Positions 1 to 7,672 of a stretch of 41,706 nucleotides of DNA are shown here, one piece after another. The translations under genes were made by a program, and so were the position numbers. Position 1 is the stretch's first letter; the number at the start of each line of letters is the position of its first letter. The notes below the pieces were generated by a model. It searched no databases. It saw nothing but the letters and a program-made list of their open reading frames with translations, and was not told the origin of the DNA. This DNA comes from an uncultured Shinella sp. (GTDB lineage Bacteria; Pseudomonadota; Alphaproteobacteria; Rhizobiales; Rhizobiaceae): NCBI RefSeq assembly GCF_946479415.1, contig NZ_CAMLFY010000030.1:1-41706 (forward strand), read 5' to 3'.

Positions 1-690
1 CGCCATCAGGTCGAGCAGGTCGATGATGTTGAGCGGCGTCGGCACCCAGAAGGCGGTGTGGTGCAGGCGCGGGCCGCGGCCATTGGTGAAGGCGATGTCA
101 TGCACGCCACCCTTGCGGTGCGTCCAGGCGGCCCAGAGGCGGCCGGTTTCGGCATCTTCGGTATATTCCGTCACGCGGAAACCGAGCTCGTTATAGAAGC
201 CGACGGAGGCATCGACGTCGGGCGAGAAGCAGTTGAAGTGATCAATGCGCAGAGGCTTCACGCCGCGATAGAGCGCATATTTCTGATGGATCGGCGGAAG
301 ACGATCCATCTTGGTGTAGAATTCGAGCGGGATGCCCATCGGATCGCGCGTGCGGAAGGTGCGGCCCTGGTAGGGACGTTCGACCCATTCCACCGGCAGG
401 TCCTTGCCCTTGAAGAAATGCGCGGCCTTGTCGAGATCGTTCTCGTCGAACACCTTGAAGCCGAGGTCGCGGGCCTCAGGCTTGTCGGATTTCTTGAGCA
501 CGATGCAGTGATGGCCACGCTCTTCCATGGCACGCAGATAGATCGTGTCCTTGTCCTCGTCGGTCACCTGCAGGCCGAGCGTATCGACATAGAAGGCGCG
601 CGACTTGGCGAGATCGGTGACGCCGAATTCGACATGGCTGAGACGCACGATGTTGAAGGGCGGGTAGAGATTGGGCTGCGGTACGGGCAT
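1..690 (-). CDS. hpaD: 3,4-dihydroxyphenylacetate 2,3-dioxygenase (HpaD), 3' end cut by window edge
   Basis: Extradiol ring-cleavage dioxygenase that opens homoprotocatechuate to 5-carboxymethyl-2-hydroxymuconate semialdehyde. The reading frame is open for 230 codons from the ATG at 690 to the window edge, so the C-terminus is missing. Two vicinal-oxygen-chelate (glyoxalase-like) modules are seen: residues about 15-125, starting RLSHVEFGV, and from about 145, with RIDHFNCFSPDVD. His151 and His210/211 (in RLHHTAFW) fit the two iron-ligand histidines of the Fe(II)/Mn(II) HPCD family; the Glu ligand would lie beyond the edge. A GAGGAGG ribosome site precedes the ATG. It follows hpaE in the same direction, as expected for the meta-cleavage operon. 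Identity is by motif and context recognition; very likely correct. Confidence 0.9.
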   Translation of the reverse strand, partial: MPVPQPNLYPPFNIVRLSHVEFGVTDLAKSRAFYVDTLGLQVTDEDKDTIYLRAMEERGHHCIVLKKSDKPEARDLGFKVFDENDLDKAAHFFKGKDLPVEWVERPYQGRTFRTRDPMGIPLEFYTKMDRLPPIHQKYALYRGVKPLRIDHFNCFSPDVDASVGFYNELGFRVTEYTEDAETGRLWAAWTHRKGGVHDIAFTNGRGPRLHHTAFWVPTPLNIIDLLDLMA

Positions 691-757
691 GTTGTCCTCC
701 TCAAGCCCGCCTCGCGACACGAGGACGGGCGCATTCTTGTGGAATAAGCGGGATCAG

Positions 758-799
758 CCGCCGAGTTTCGGGCCGGCGGCTTAACCGCCGAGTTTCGGG
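758..799 (-). repeat. 15-bp direct repeat duplicating the hpaE 3' end
   Basis: CCGCCGAGTTTCGGG occurs at 758-772 and again at 785-799, 27 bp apart. On the minus strand the upstream copy encodes the last hpaE residues PKLGG before TAA (781-783). The second copy lies just after the stop, in the same frame, and would encode AAGPKLGG followed by TGA (754-756). This looks like an in-frame tandem duplication of the gene end, giving a back-up stop codon. Confidence 0.75.
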
Positions 800-2298
800 A
801 TCGCGTGGGCGCGGGTGGCGAAGGCGATGTTCTTCGTTTCCATGTAGAAATCGAAGGACCAGTCGCCGCCATCGCGGCCGATGCCGGAATTCTTGACGCC
901 GCCGAAGGGCGTCGGCAGGTGACGGACGTTTTCCGAGTTCACCCAGATCATGCCCGCATCGAGATGATCGGTGAAGCGGAAGGCGCGGGTGACGTCAGCC
1001 GTCCAGAGATAGCCGGTGAGGCCGTACTGGACGTCGTTGGCGAGTTCCAGCGCTTCGGCTTCGTCCTTGAAGGGGATGGCCGTCAGCACGGGGCCGAAGA
1101 TTTCTTCCTGGGCGATGCGCATCTGGTTGTTGGCGCCGGTGAACAGCGTCGGCGAGACATAGCAGCCGCCGCCGGGACCGGCGAATTTCTCGCCACCGGC
1201 CGCAACCGTCGCGCCCTCGGACTTGCCGATCCCGATATATTCGAGAACCTTCTTCTCATGCACCGGATGGATCAGCGGGCCGACGACGGTTTCCGGGTCG
1301 AGCGGGTGGCCGACCTTGATACGCTTGGCCTTTTCCGCGACCAGGGCGGTGAACGTGTCGTAGATGCTCTCTTCCACCAGGAGGCGGGAAGAGGAGGTGC
1401 AGCGCTCGCCGTTCAGCGAATAGATCATGAAGACGGCGGCGTCCGCAGCGCGTTCCAGATCCGCATCGGCGAAAACGACCACGGGGTTCTTGCCGCCGAG
1501 TTCGAAATGCACGCGCTTCAACGTGTCGGCGCCCTGCTTCATGATCATCGAGCCGGTGCGGCTTTCGCCGACGAAGCCGATGGCCTTGATGAGCGGATGT
1601 TCGGTCAATGCCTTGCCGGCATCCTCGCCGAAACCGTTGACGAGGTTCCACACGCCCTTCGGCAGGCCGGCGCTTTCGGCGATCTCGACGAGAAGTCGCG
1701 CCGTCAGCGGCGAGAATTCGGCCGGCTTGTGCACGATGGTGCAGCCGGCGGCGAGTGCCGGTGCAATCTTCCACGTGGAGAGCATGAACGGCGTATTCCA
1801 CGGCGTGATGATGCCGACGGGGCCGATCGGCACGCGGGTCGTCATGTTGACCTGGTTTTCCGTGCGCAGCGTCTTGCCGTCGCGGGCTTCCGGCGCGCGG
1901 TCGGCGAAGAAGCGGAAGTTTTCCGCGCCACGCAGGGCGGCCTTGGCCATGAAGCGCAGAGACTGTCCGGTATCCATGCATTCGACGAAGGCGATCTCTT
2001 CGGCGCGCGCGACGATGGCGTCAGCGACCTTGTGCAGGAGTTTCTTGCGCGTGTCGCCCGGCATTGCCGACCATTCCGCGAAGGCGGCCTTCGCAGCCTT
2101 GGCGGCACGGTCGATATCGGCTGCCGTACCGCGCGCCACCGTCGCCAGCGGCTTCAGGTCGATGGGAGAGATGCTCTCAAAGGTCGCGCCGTCGCTGCCC
2201 GCCACGTCTTCGCCGGCGATGCGGTTCAGCACGCCCTGTTCCTTGAAACGGGCAAGATAGGTGTCCGCCTTGGCGATGTTTTCCTGAAGTTTCGACAT
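781..2298 (-). CDS. hpaE: 5-carboxymethyl-2-hydroxymuconate semialdehyde dehydrogenase
   Basis: NAD-dependent aldehyde dehydrogenase of the homoprotocatechuate meta-cleavage pathway, oxidising the HpaD product to the dicarboxylate. The protein is 505 residues, normal for the family, and starts MSKLQENIAKADTYL. ALDH hallmarks are visible: PWNTPFMLSTWK and HKPAEFSPLT in the cofactor domain, FELGGKNP with the general-base Glu, and the catalytic Cys in NGERCTSSS. The C-terminal FGGVKNSGIGRDGG segment is typical of HpaE. It starts 11 bp after the hpaF stop and precedes hpaD, so the genes are cotranscribed. The 3' end is tandemly duplicated beyond the stop codon. Other ALDH substrates are possible in principle, but the neighbours make HpaE the clear choice. 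Confidence 0.93.
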   Translation of the reverse strand: MSKLQENIAKADTYLARFKEQGVLNRIAGEDVAGSDGATFESISPIDLKPLATVARGTAADIDRAAKAAKAAFAEWSAMPGDTRKKLLHKVADAIVARAEEIAFVECMDTGQSLRFMAKAALRGAENFRFFADRAPEARDGKTLRTENQVNMTTRVPIGPVGIITPWNTPFMLSTWKIAPALAAGCTIVHKPAEFSPLTARLLVEIAESAGLPKGVWNLVNGFGEDAGKALTEHPLIKAIGFVGESRTGSMIMKQGADTLKRVHFELGGKNPVVVFADADLERAADAAVFMIYSLNGERCTSSSRLLVEESIYDTFTALVAEKAKRIKVGHPLDPETVVGPLIHPVHEKKVLEYIGIGKSEGATVAAGGEKFAGPGGGCYVSPTLFTGANNQMRIAQEEIFGPVLTAIPFKDEAEALELANDVQYGLTGYLWTADVTRAFRFTDHLDAGMIWVNSENVRHLPTPFGGVKNSGIGRDGGDWSFDFYMETKNIAFATRAHAIPKLGG

Positions 2299-2309
2299 GA
2301 TAGTCCCTG

Positions 2310-2696
2310 TTACTTGCCGCGCAGGCGCGGATGAATAGCGTTCTTCTTCCAGCTCAGCTCCGCGTCGATCTCGCGGATTTCGAGCGAGAGCGCGAAATGC
2401 GGTGTCTCGAAAAGGGGAGCGAGCAGCTTGCCCGCCGTGGCAAACAGCGCCTCGCCGGTGCGTTTCTTCTCTTCCGCGCTGCGGCCCTTGCCGATGCGGA
2501 AATTGAGGTCGATGAAGGCGTTTTCCGCCAGCCGGTCGGCGATCGCGTAGTGATCGGCCCTGAGGGCCCGTACACGCACGGCGCCAACTTCGAAAAGGCC
2601 GGTTTCCAGCACCGTTTCGAGAAGCGCCGCACAGAGCGCGTCAAGGTCGGTGCGGCCTTCGAGATTGGCCGAATATTCGACGGTGAGATGCGGCAT
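2310..2696 (-). CDS. hpaF: 5-carboxymethyl-2-hydroxymuconate delta-isomerase
   Basis: Small isomerase (128 residues) of the tautomerase superfamily that converts 5-carboxymethyl-2-hydroxymuconate to its 2-oxo isomer. An upstream ATG at 2711 would add MSGGT. The start at 2696 is preferred because it gives MPHLTVEYS, so that Met removal exposes the N-terminal Pro that is the catalytic base of this superfamily, and because GGGAGG sits five bases upstream. The conserved N-terminal strand PHLTVEYSANL and the DLNFRIGKGRS segment match CHMI proteins. It lies between the hpaC operator region and hpaE. Confidence 0.92.
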   Translation of the reverse strand: MPHLTVEYSANLEGRTDLDALCAALLETVLETGLFEVGAVRVRALRADHYAIADRLAENAFIDLNFRIGKGRSAEEKKRTGEALFATAGKLLAPLFETPHFALSLEIREIDAELSWKKNAIHPRLRGK

Positions 2697-2720
2697 TGTT
2701 CCTCCCGACATGCGATCTTT

Positions 2721-2738
2721 TATTTAACATGTTAAATA
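2721..2738. promoter_or_regulatory. 18-bp perfect palindrome, probable HpaR/MarR-type operator
   Basis: TATTTAACATGTTAAATA is a perfect palindrome in the 73-bp gap between hpaC and hpaF, 25 bp upstream of the hpaF start. The TTAACATGTTAA core resembles sites bound by MarR-family repressors; HpaR is the MarR repressor of hpa meta-cleavage genes in other bacteria. No marR gene is in the window, so the regulator would be encoded elsewhere. Palindrome seen directly; factor inferred. Confidence 0.65.
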
Positions 2739-2769
2739 GCTGGGCGCTTGTCAAGCGGTTTATATCGCG

Positions 2770-3282
2770 TCAACCGCCGAAGCTACCGGTCTGTGTGGGA
2801 ACATGCACATAGTTGCGGTCGAAATAGATCAGCGCATGTCCGTCACGCCTGCTACGGATGTCCACGACCTCGCCGATCAGGATGTTGTGCGTGCCGACAA
2901 GGCGCGCCTCCGTCAGCCGGCAATCGAAGGAAACGATGGCGTCGGTCAGCGCCTGGTTGCCGGAAGGCAGGTCCGTCCAAGTTGCATCGGCATACCGCGC
3001 CTCCATGTCGGCTTGCTGGCCGGCGAAGGAGGCGGCCAACGTCTTGTGCTCCTGGGTGAGCACATTGACGCAGAAGCGGCGGTTCTCGATGAAGAGGCCC
3101 GTTTGTGCCGAGCGGCTGTTCATGCAGACGAGCAGCGTCGGCGGCTCGTCCGTCACCGAGCACATGGCGGTGGCGGTGAAGCCGCCGCGACCGGCGGCTC
3201 CATTGGTGGTGATCACATTGACGGGCGCGCAGACGCGGGCCATCGCATTGCGGAATTCGGTCTTGGAAACGCCGATGTCCAT
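2770..3282 (-). CDS. hpaC: 4-hydroxyphenylacetate 3-monooxygenase, flavin reductase component
   Basis: NAD(P)H:flavin oxidoreductase that supplies reduced FAD to HpaB. The 170-residue protein starts MDIGVSKTEFRNAMARV at 3282, with GAGGAC about nine bases upstream; longer in-frame extensions lack a ribosome site and run into hpaB. The flavin-reductase-like FMN-binding fold is recognisable by TTNGAAGRGGFTATAMCSV (flavin binding), PPTLLVCMNSRSAQTG, FCVNVLTQEH and the C-terminal ALIYFDRNYVHV. It begins 10 bp after the hpaB stop, so the two components of the two-component hydroxylase are cotranscribed. Highly similar reductases pair with other monooxygenases, but adjacency to hpaB settles the role. 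Confidence 0.92.
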   Translation of the reverse strand: MDIGVSKTEFRNAMARVCAPVNVITTNGAAGRGGFTATAMCSVTDEPPTLLVCMNSRSAQTGLFIENRRFCVNVLTQEHKTLAASFAGQQADMEARYADATWTDLPSGNQALTDAIVSFDCRLTEARLVGTHNILIGEVVDIRSRRDGHALIYFDRNYVHVPTQTGSFGG

Positions 3283-3292
3283 GGCACGGTCC

Positions 3293-4852
3293 TCATTCGG
3301 CAGCGTTGGGCAGGGCGTCGTCGCCGAGCGGAGGCAGCCAGGTGTTGCCGGTCCAGCCGCTCTCGTCATAATCGGCCATGCACTGGTCGACGAGGGCTTC
3401 CATTTCCTTCAGCCGCCCGCCGCGTTCGGCGCCCTTCAGCACCTGCAGGCGAACCTCTTCCGGCGCGCCGGCATAGTTCAGCTCGTAGAGCGCATGGCGG
3501 CCACCGAATTCCGTGCCGGTCGCATCCCAGAGCAGCTTCATGATCTTGATGCGCTCGATATGGCCCATATTGTCGGAGCCGCGGACATATTGCGCGAGGT
3601 AGCGGTCGATCTCCGGATTGGCGAAATCCTTGGCCGAGGAGGGCAGGTAGATGAGGCCCGAGGCCACCGTGCGGCGCACGATGTCGATGACCTTCGGATA
3701 GGCCTCCGACATGAAGGTGCGGTAGCAGAGTGCTGCTTCGAGGTTCGGCAGCACGGCGCCATTTGCCCAGGGGATCGGATTATAGGCCATGGCGTTGGAG
3801 AAGGTCCAGAACTGGTGGCGGATGGCGATGACCTCGCCGAGCATCGCCTGGTTGCCGCGGAAGGCATCGCCGCCAGTGGCGCGCAGCGCCTTGGCGAGCA
3901 GACCGGCCAGGAAATCCATCTTCACCGCCAGGCGCGTGCAGCCCTGGAAGCAATAGCCGTGCATGAAGCCCGACGCCGGGTGGAAGGACAGGATTTTGGC
4001 CGCATCGCGCAGCACGAGCACGTCCTCCCAGGGCACGAAGACATTGTCGAGCACCAGGATCGCGTCGTTTTCGTCGAAGCGTGAGGACAGCGGATAGTCG
4101 AAGGGATGGGCGGCCGTGCTGGCCGTCTGTTCGTAGGAGACACGGCAGAACATTTTTACGCCCGGCGCATTCATCGGCAGGATGAACATGACCGAGAGCG
4201 ACGGGTCTTCGGTGACGGTCGCCGAGCTCTGCGCGAGGAAGTTATAGTGCGTCAGCGCCGATGAGGTGGCGACGACCTTGGCGCCGGAGACATAGATGCC
4301 GGCATCCGTCTCCTTGGTGATATGCACGAAAACGTCTTTCACCGCGTCCGCCGGCTTGTGGCGGTCGATCGGCGGATTGACGATGGCGTGGTTCATGAAG
4401 AGCACGCTTTCCTGCGCGCGCTTGTGCCAGGAGAGGGCGTTGTCCTTGAAGGGGCCGTACCAGTCGGCATTGGCGCCGAGCGTGTTCATCAGCGCCGCCT
4501 TGTAATCCGCCGTGCGGCCCATCCAGCCATAGGACATGCGCGCCCAATCGGCGATGGCACCCTGCTGGGCGACGAGATCGGCCGAGGAATGGGCGACGCG
4601 GAAATATTTGTGCGTATAGCCGCCGGAGCCGGTATCGGTCGGCGAGGTCAGCCGTTCCTGACGCTTGGGATCGTGCAGCGCATCATACATGCGGGCGATG
4701 GAGCGGGCGGAATTGCGCATCGCCGGGTGGGTGGTGACGTCGGCGATGCGCTCGCCGTTGATATAGACCTCGCGTCCGTCCCGAAGGCTTGCGAGATATT
4801 CGGCGCCGGTGAACGGCCGGGTCTTTTCGCTGCGATGATCTTCCGCGCGCAT
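3293..4852 (-). CDS. hpaB: 4-hydroxyphenylacetate 3-monooxygenase, oxygenase component
   Basis: FADH2-dependent hydroxylase (519 residues, the standard family length) that converts 4-hydroxyphenylacetate to homoprotocatechuate with flavin from HpaC. Arg113 and Tyr117 (in MGRTADYKAA) and His155 (in MNHAIVNPP) align with the Arg100/Tyr104/His142 active-site trio known from HpaB structures. The acyl-CoA-dehydrogenase-like C-terminal helices follow, including HPASGFMHGYCFQGCTR. The ATG at 4852 has GAGGAGG nine bases upstream. First gene of the minus-strand hpa operon and divergent from the AraC regulator, so the 95-bp gap at 4853-4947 must hold its promoter. Confidence 0.94.
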   Translation of the reverse strand: MRAEDHRSEKTRPFTGAEYLASLRDGREVYINGERIADVTTHPAMRNSARSIARMYDALHDPKRQERLTSPTDTGSGGYTHKYFRVAHSSADLVAQQGAIADWARMSYGWMGRTADYKAALMNTLGANADWYGPFKDNALSWHKRAQESVLFMNHAIVNPPIDRHKPADAVKDVFVHITKETDAGIYVSGAKVVATSSALTHYNFLAQSSATVTEDPSLSVMFILPMNAPGVKMFCRVSYEQTASTAAHPFDYPLSSRFDENDAILVLDNVFVPWEDVLVLRDAAKILSFHPASGFMHGYCFQGCTRLAVKMDFLAGLLAKALRATGGDAFRGNQAMLGEVIAIRHQFWTFSNAMAYNPIPWANGAVLPNLEAALCYRTFMSEAYPKVIDIVRRTVASGLIYLPSSAKDFANPEIDRYLAQYVRGSDNMGHIERIKIMKLLWDATGTEFGGRHALYELNYAGAPEEVRLQVLKGAERGGRLKEMEALVDQCMADYDESGWTGNTWLPPLGDDALPNAAE

Positions 4853-4947
4853 GGGGTAGTCCTCCTCAAAAATCCTGACAAATGCTAGGTCGGGGAGATG
4901 AGATGCGCCATGGACAAAGCGGGCAATTCGCTGGTACTTTTTCCGGC

Positions 4948-5829
4948 ATGACCACCAGCCGCGATGTCCCTGCCTTTTTCGTCTACGGCGAGCCGAGCCG
5001 CGCGCTCGATGTCGGCTTCCTGCATGTCGAAACCGTGATGGAGCGCAAGAGCTTGCATTTCGGGCGGGTCGCGCCGCACAAGCACCCGCTGATGGGGCAG
5101 CTCACCTACTGGTTCAAGGGGGCGGGGCGCTACCAGATCGAAGATCGCACTTGGAATTTTTCCGCTCCGGCGATCAGCTTCGTGCCGAGCAACGTGGTGC
5201 ATGGTTTCGAAGTGGACGAGCAATCCGACGCCATCGTCGTGTCGATCTCCGACGATCTCTTGCGGGCCATGGCTTCGCAGGTGGATCTGTCGCTGACAGA
5301 ACCCGTGCTGCTGTCCGGCGAGGCCGATACACCGGGTTTTTCGCGCATCGGCGCGCTGCTCTACATGGTGATGGACGAGTATCGTGGTGGGGCGGCGGCG
5401 AGCGAGCGGGTCATGGCGGGGCTGATCGGCGTCGTGCTTTCACTGATGGCGCGGCTTGGCGGCACTGTAGGCTTCGAGGCGGCCGCACCGGTAGTGGCGC
5501 TCGGGCTGGAGCTGCGCCGGGCGATCGACCGGCACTATCGTGAGGACTGGCCGGTCGGGCGTTATGTCGAGACCCTGGCGACGACGCCGCACCTGCTCGA
5601 CAAGGCGGCGCGCGCGGTGTTCGGCCAGACGGTGAAGGACATGGTGCTGGAGCGGCGCCTGCTGGAGGCCAAGCGCCTGCTGCGCTTCACCATTCGCCCC
5701 ATGGAGGATATCGGCCGGGAGATCGGTTTCGAGGATCCGGCCTATTTTTCACGCTTCTTCCGCAAGCGCACGGGGGCATCGCCCACGGACTGGCGCCGGC
5801 AGAACTCGGAAGCCGCCGGCGCCGGCTGA
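4948..5829 (+). CDS. hpaA: AraC-family regulator of the hpa genes
   Basis: Transcription activator of about 293 residues from the ATG at 4948 (MTTSRDVPAFFVYGE); in-frame ATGs at 4882 and 4903 are less likely because they lengthen the protein with unstructured sequence. An N-terminal cupin-like effector domain (HFGRVAPHKHPLMGQLTYW, then SFVPSNVVHGFEV) is followed by a C-terminal AraC double helix-turn-helix (about residues 195-290) with RRLLEAKRLLRFT, IGREIGFEDPAYFSRFFRK and GASPTDWR. It is divergent from hpaB, the layout expected of HpaA-type regulators responding to 4-hydroxyphenylacetate. Its stop abuts the stop of the converging DUF2218 gene. The effector is inferred from context only. Confidence 0.85.
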   Translation: MTTSRDVPAFFVYGEPSRALDVGFLHVETVMERKSLHFGRVAPHKHPLMGQLTYWFKGAGRYQIEDRTWNFSAPAISFVPSNVVHGFEVDEQSDAIVVSISDDLLRAMASQVDLSLTEPVLLSGEADTPGFSRIGALLYMVMDEYRGGAAASERVMAGLIGVVLSLMARLGGTVGFEAAAPVVALGLELRRAIDRHYREDWPVGRYVETLATTPHLLDKAARAVFGQTVKDMVLERRLLEAKRLLRFTIRPMEDIGREIGFEDPAYFSRFFRKRTGASPTDWRRQNSEAAGAG

Positions 5830-6114
5830 TCAGGCATCCTGCCAGGTCGGCGACAGCTCCTCGCGGAAGGCGAAGCGTACGAGGTGACGGATCACCACGT
5901 CCTTCAGCTGTTCCATGTCCTCGGTATCAGGTGCCGTGAGGTCGATGCGCAGTGCGCCGTCCTCCGTCTTCAGCCGGCATTCGCCGATGGAGAAGGTGAT
6001 CGAGCCCGCATGTTCATCGAAGGTGACGGCGAGTTTGTGGGCAAAGTGCTTGCAGAGCTGCTGCAGGTATTTGCTGGCATGTTCGGTCGGGATGGTCGTC
6101 GTGCTAGATGTCAT
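5830..6114 (-). CDS. DUF2218 domain protein
   Basis: Short 94-residue cytosolic protein whose whole length resembles the DUF2218 family (TEHASKYLQQLCKHFAHK, then ITFSIGECRL and MEQLKDVVIRHLVRFAFRE). The biochemical role is not known. DUF2218 genes are often found beside PadR regulators and iron/siderophore-interaction genes, which makes a link to metal handling possible but unproven here. Its ATG overlaps the padR stop (TGATG), so the two are translationally coupled. The 3' end meets the hpaA stop head-to-head with no gap. Confidence 0.8.
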   Translation of the reverse strand: MTSSTTTIPTEHASKYLQQLCKHFAHKLAVTFDEHAGSITFSIGECRLKTEDGALRIDLTAPDTEDMEQLKDVVIRHLVRFAFREELSPTWQDA

Positions 6115-6686
6115 CAGCTTTTCTCCACGGTCTGGGCGGCAAGGTCGAGGGCGGCGGCGATGGCTTCGGCCGAGGCCGCATCGAGATCGCCGCGTCGCAA
6201 CCGCAGCCGCAGGGCAAGTTTCAGGTTTTCCATGGCGCGAACCACGGGAGCGGGCACACCCTCGCGGCCACCGGGGCCTCCACCGCCGGCCCGTGCCATC
6301 AATTCGTCGATGGCGGTGCGGTTCGCGGCCAGGAAGGCTTTGCCTTCCGGGGTGATGCTGTAGCGCTTGCGCCCGCCGTCGGCCGGTTCGATGGCCGCAT
6401 AGCCCATGTCGTCGAGCCAGGACAGCGTCGGGTAGATGACGCCGGGGCTCGGGCTGTAGCTGCCGCCGAAACGATCTTCGACGGTCTTGATCAGCTCATA
6501 ACCGTGGCTCGGCGCATCCGAGATGATGGCGAGCAGCAGCAGGCGCAGTTCGCCATAGTCGAAGAGGCGCCCGCCATGACGGCCGCCCCGGCCGGGACCA
6601 TGGTGCCGGCCGCGATGGAAGGGACCCGAACGGTCGTCGGGCGGTGAAAAATGGCGGTGAGGGCCGCATCCCATTCTGTGTCTCAT
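6114..6686 (-). CDS. PadR-family regulator with His/Gly-rich N-terminus
   Basis: The 190-residue protein has a PadR winged helix at about 45-115 (ELRLLLLAIISDAPSHGYELIK, a Tyr-rich YSPSPGVIYPTLSWLDDMGY segment and GRKRYSITPEGKAFL), then a C-terminal dimerisation helix. The first 40 residues are rich in His, Gly and Arg (HRHFSPPDD, FHRGRHHGPGRGGRHGG), which suggests metal binding, though this is inference. The start could be 6686 or the ATG at 6674. The large inverted repeat at 6693-6741 abuts the 6686 start and leaves no Shine-Dalgarno site there, so the 6674 start or a near-leaderless message is possible. Probably autoregulated through that repeat. Confidence 0.85.
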   Translation of the reverse strand: MRHRMGCGPHRHFSPPDDRSGPFHRGRHHGPGRGGRHGGRLFDYGELRLLLLAIISDAPSHGYELIKTVEDRFGGSYSPSPGVIYPTLSWLDDMGYAAIEPADGGRKRYSITPEGKAFLAANRTAIDELMARAGGGGPGGREGVPAPVVRAMENLKLALRLRLRRGDLDAASAEAIAAALDLAAQTVEKS

Positions 6687-6692
6687 GGTTTC

Positions 6693-6741
6693 GATATAAA
6701 TCTCGATATATCGAAAATCAAGATATATCGAGATTTATATC
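6693..6741. promoter_or_regulatory. 20-bp perfect inverted repeat, probable PadR operator
   Basis: Left arm 6693-6712 and right arm 6722-6741 are exact reverse complements over 20 bp, separated by a 9-bp AT-rich spacer. Within the left half lies a second palindrome, TCGATATATCGA (6703-6714). It sits between padR (minus) and trmO (plus), starting seven bases from the padR ATG. The arrangement fits two adjacent dimer sites for the PadR protein controlling both directions. Confidence 0.75.
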
Positions 6742-6797
6742 TTTCAAAAGATTTTGCGGGCCGTTATCGTCGTATTCAGAAAAATATAGCGTTGGAG

Positions 6798-7322
6798 ATG
6801 CAAGTGGTCCGGCTGAACGAAATCCGCGAGAACGAGGTGGCGATTGCAGAGCCGGAGGCTGCCGATGCGGAGATCGTTTTCATCGGCCGGATTTCGACGC
6901 CCTGGACCTCGCGCATGGAAACGCCGCGGCAGGGGCGGCCAGACGGGCCGGTCTGCACGATCGAGATTTTCGAGCCCTGGGTGCAGGCGCTGACGGGTGT
7001 CGAACGGTATGAGAGGCTGGAGGTGCTTTACTGGCTGCACCAGTCGCGCCGCGATCTCGTGCTGCAAAGCCCGGCCTCGAACGGCGAGGTGCACGGCACG
7101 TTTTCGCTGCGCTCGCCGGTGCGGCCGAACCCGATCGGCACCTCGATCGTGCTTCTGGAGAAGATCGAGGGCAACAGGCTCTTCGTGCGCGGCCTCGATT
7201 GCCTCGACGGCACGCCGCTGATCGATCTCAAGCCGGATCGCACGCTCTTCAAGCCGATCGCGCCGCGCCAGAAGGGTGACGACGAGACCGGCGCGGTGCA
7301 TATGTGCAAGAAGGTGGACTAA
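6798..7322 (+). CDS. tRNA (N6-threonylcarbamoyladenosine(37)-N6)-methyltransferase-like protein (TrmO/TsaA/VirR family)
   Basis: The 174-residue protein matches the UPF0066/TsaA family, whose E. coli member TrmO uses SAM to N6-methylate t6A37 of tRNA-Thr. Family features are IVFIGRISTPW, EIFEPWVQALTGVERYERLEVLYWLHQSRRD, the signature FSLRSPVRPNPIGTS and CLDGTPLIDLKPD. Rhizobial relatives have been called VirR. The start is uncertain: ATG 6798 has GGAG directly abutting it, whereas the in-frame GTG at 6804 would have GGAG six bases upstream. It is divergent from padR across the large inverted repeat and may share regulation. Family call is firm; exact substrate is inferred. Confidence 0.85.
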   Translation: MQVVRLNEIRENEVAIAEPEAADAEIVFIGRISTPWTSRMETPRQGRPDGPVCTIEIFEPWVQALTGVERYERLEVLYWLHQSRRDLVLQSPASNGEVHGTFSLRSPVRPNPIGTSIVLLEKIEGNRLFVRGLDCLDGTPLIDLKPDRTLFKPIAPRQKGDDETGAVHMCKKVD

Positions 7323-7337
7323 GGACCTTTCGGCGCC

Positions 7338-7547
7338 TTAGTCGTCCACGGCCACCATGACGTCCGAAGCCTTGATCACCGCATAGGCTTCCTGGCCGGC
7401 GGCAAGGCCGAGTTCGTTCACCGCGTCATTGGTAATGGCGGCGGTGACGATGGAGCCGCCGACATCGATGCGGACATGGGCGGTGGTCGCGCCGAGAATG
7501 ACTTCGACGATCTTGCCCTTGATGCGGTTGCGTGCGCTGATCTTCAT
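7338..7547 (-). CDS. Molbindin-like TOBE-domain protein
   Basis: A 69-residue protein formed by a single Mop/TOBE domain: MKISARNRIKGKIVEVILG, then TTAHVRIDVGGSIVTAAIT and QEAYAVIKASDVMVAVDD. Such single-domain molbindins bind molybdate or tungstate oxyanions as oligomers and buffer molybdenum in the cytoplasm. No modABC transporter or molybdoenzyme gene lies nearby, so it stands alone. It is flanked by trmO, converging from the left, and the divergent amidohydrolase on the right. GAGG lies upstream of the ATG at 7547. Confidence 0.88.
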   Translation of the reverse strand: MKISARNRIKGKIVEVILGATTAHVRIDVGGSIVTAAITNDAVNELGLAAGQEAYAVIKASDVMVAVDD

Positions 7548-7672
7548 GCTGGTCTCCTCTGGTTATGAGGAAATCTAGCGGGGCTCTGGCCAATTGCCAG
7601 TTCATCCTCTGTAATTCGTATTTGAATGGATCATTCTTCTGTGCCAGTGTTCTTGCTCCGGAGGAGGCCCGC

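Noticed and set aside
4882..4947. Longer AraC regulator start at 4882 or 4903
   Set aside because: The added residues do not resemble the effector domain; 4948 fits the family length better.
6693..6741. Rho-independent terminator between padR and trmO
   Set aside because: The two genes are divergent, so no transcript ends there; an operator is more sensible.
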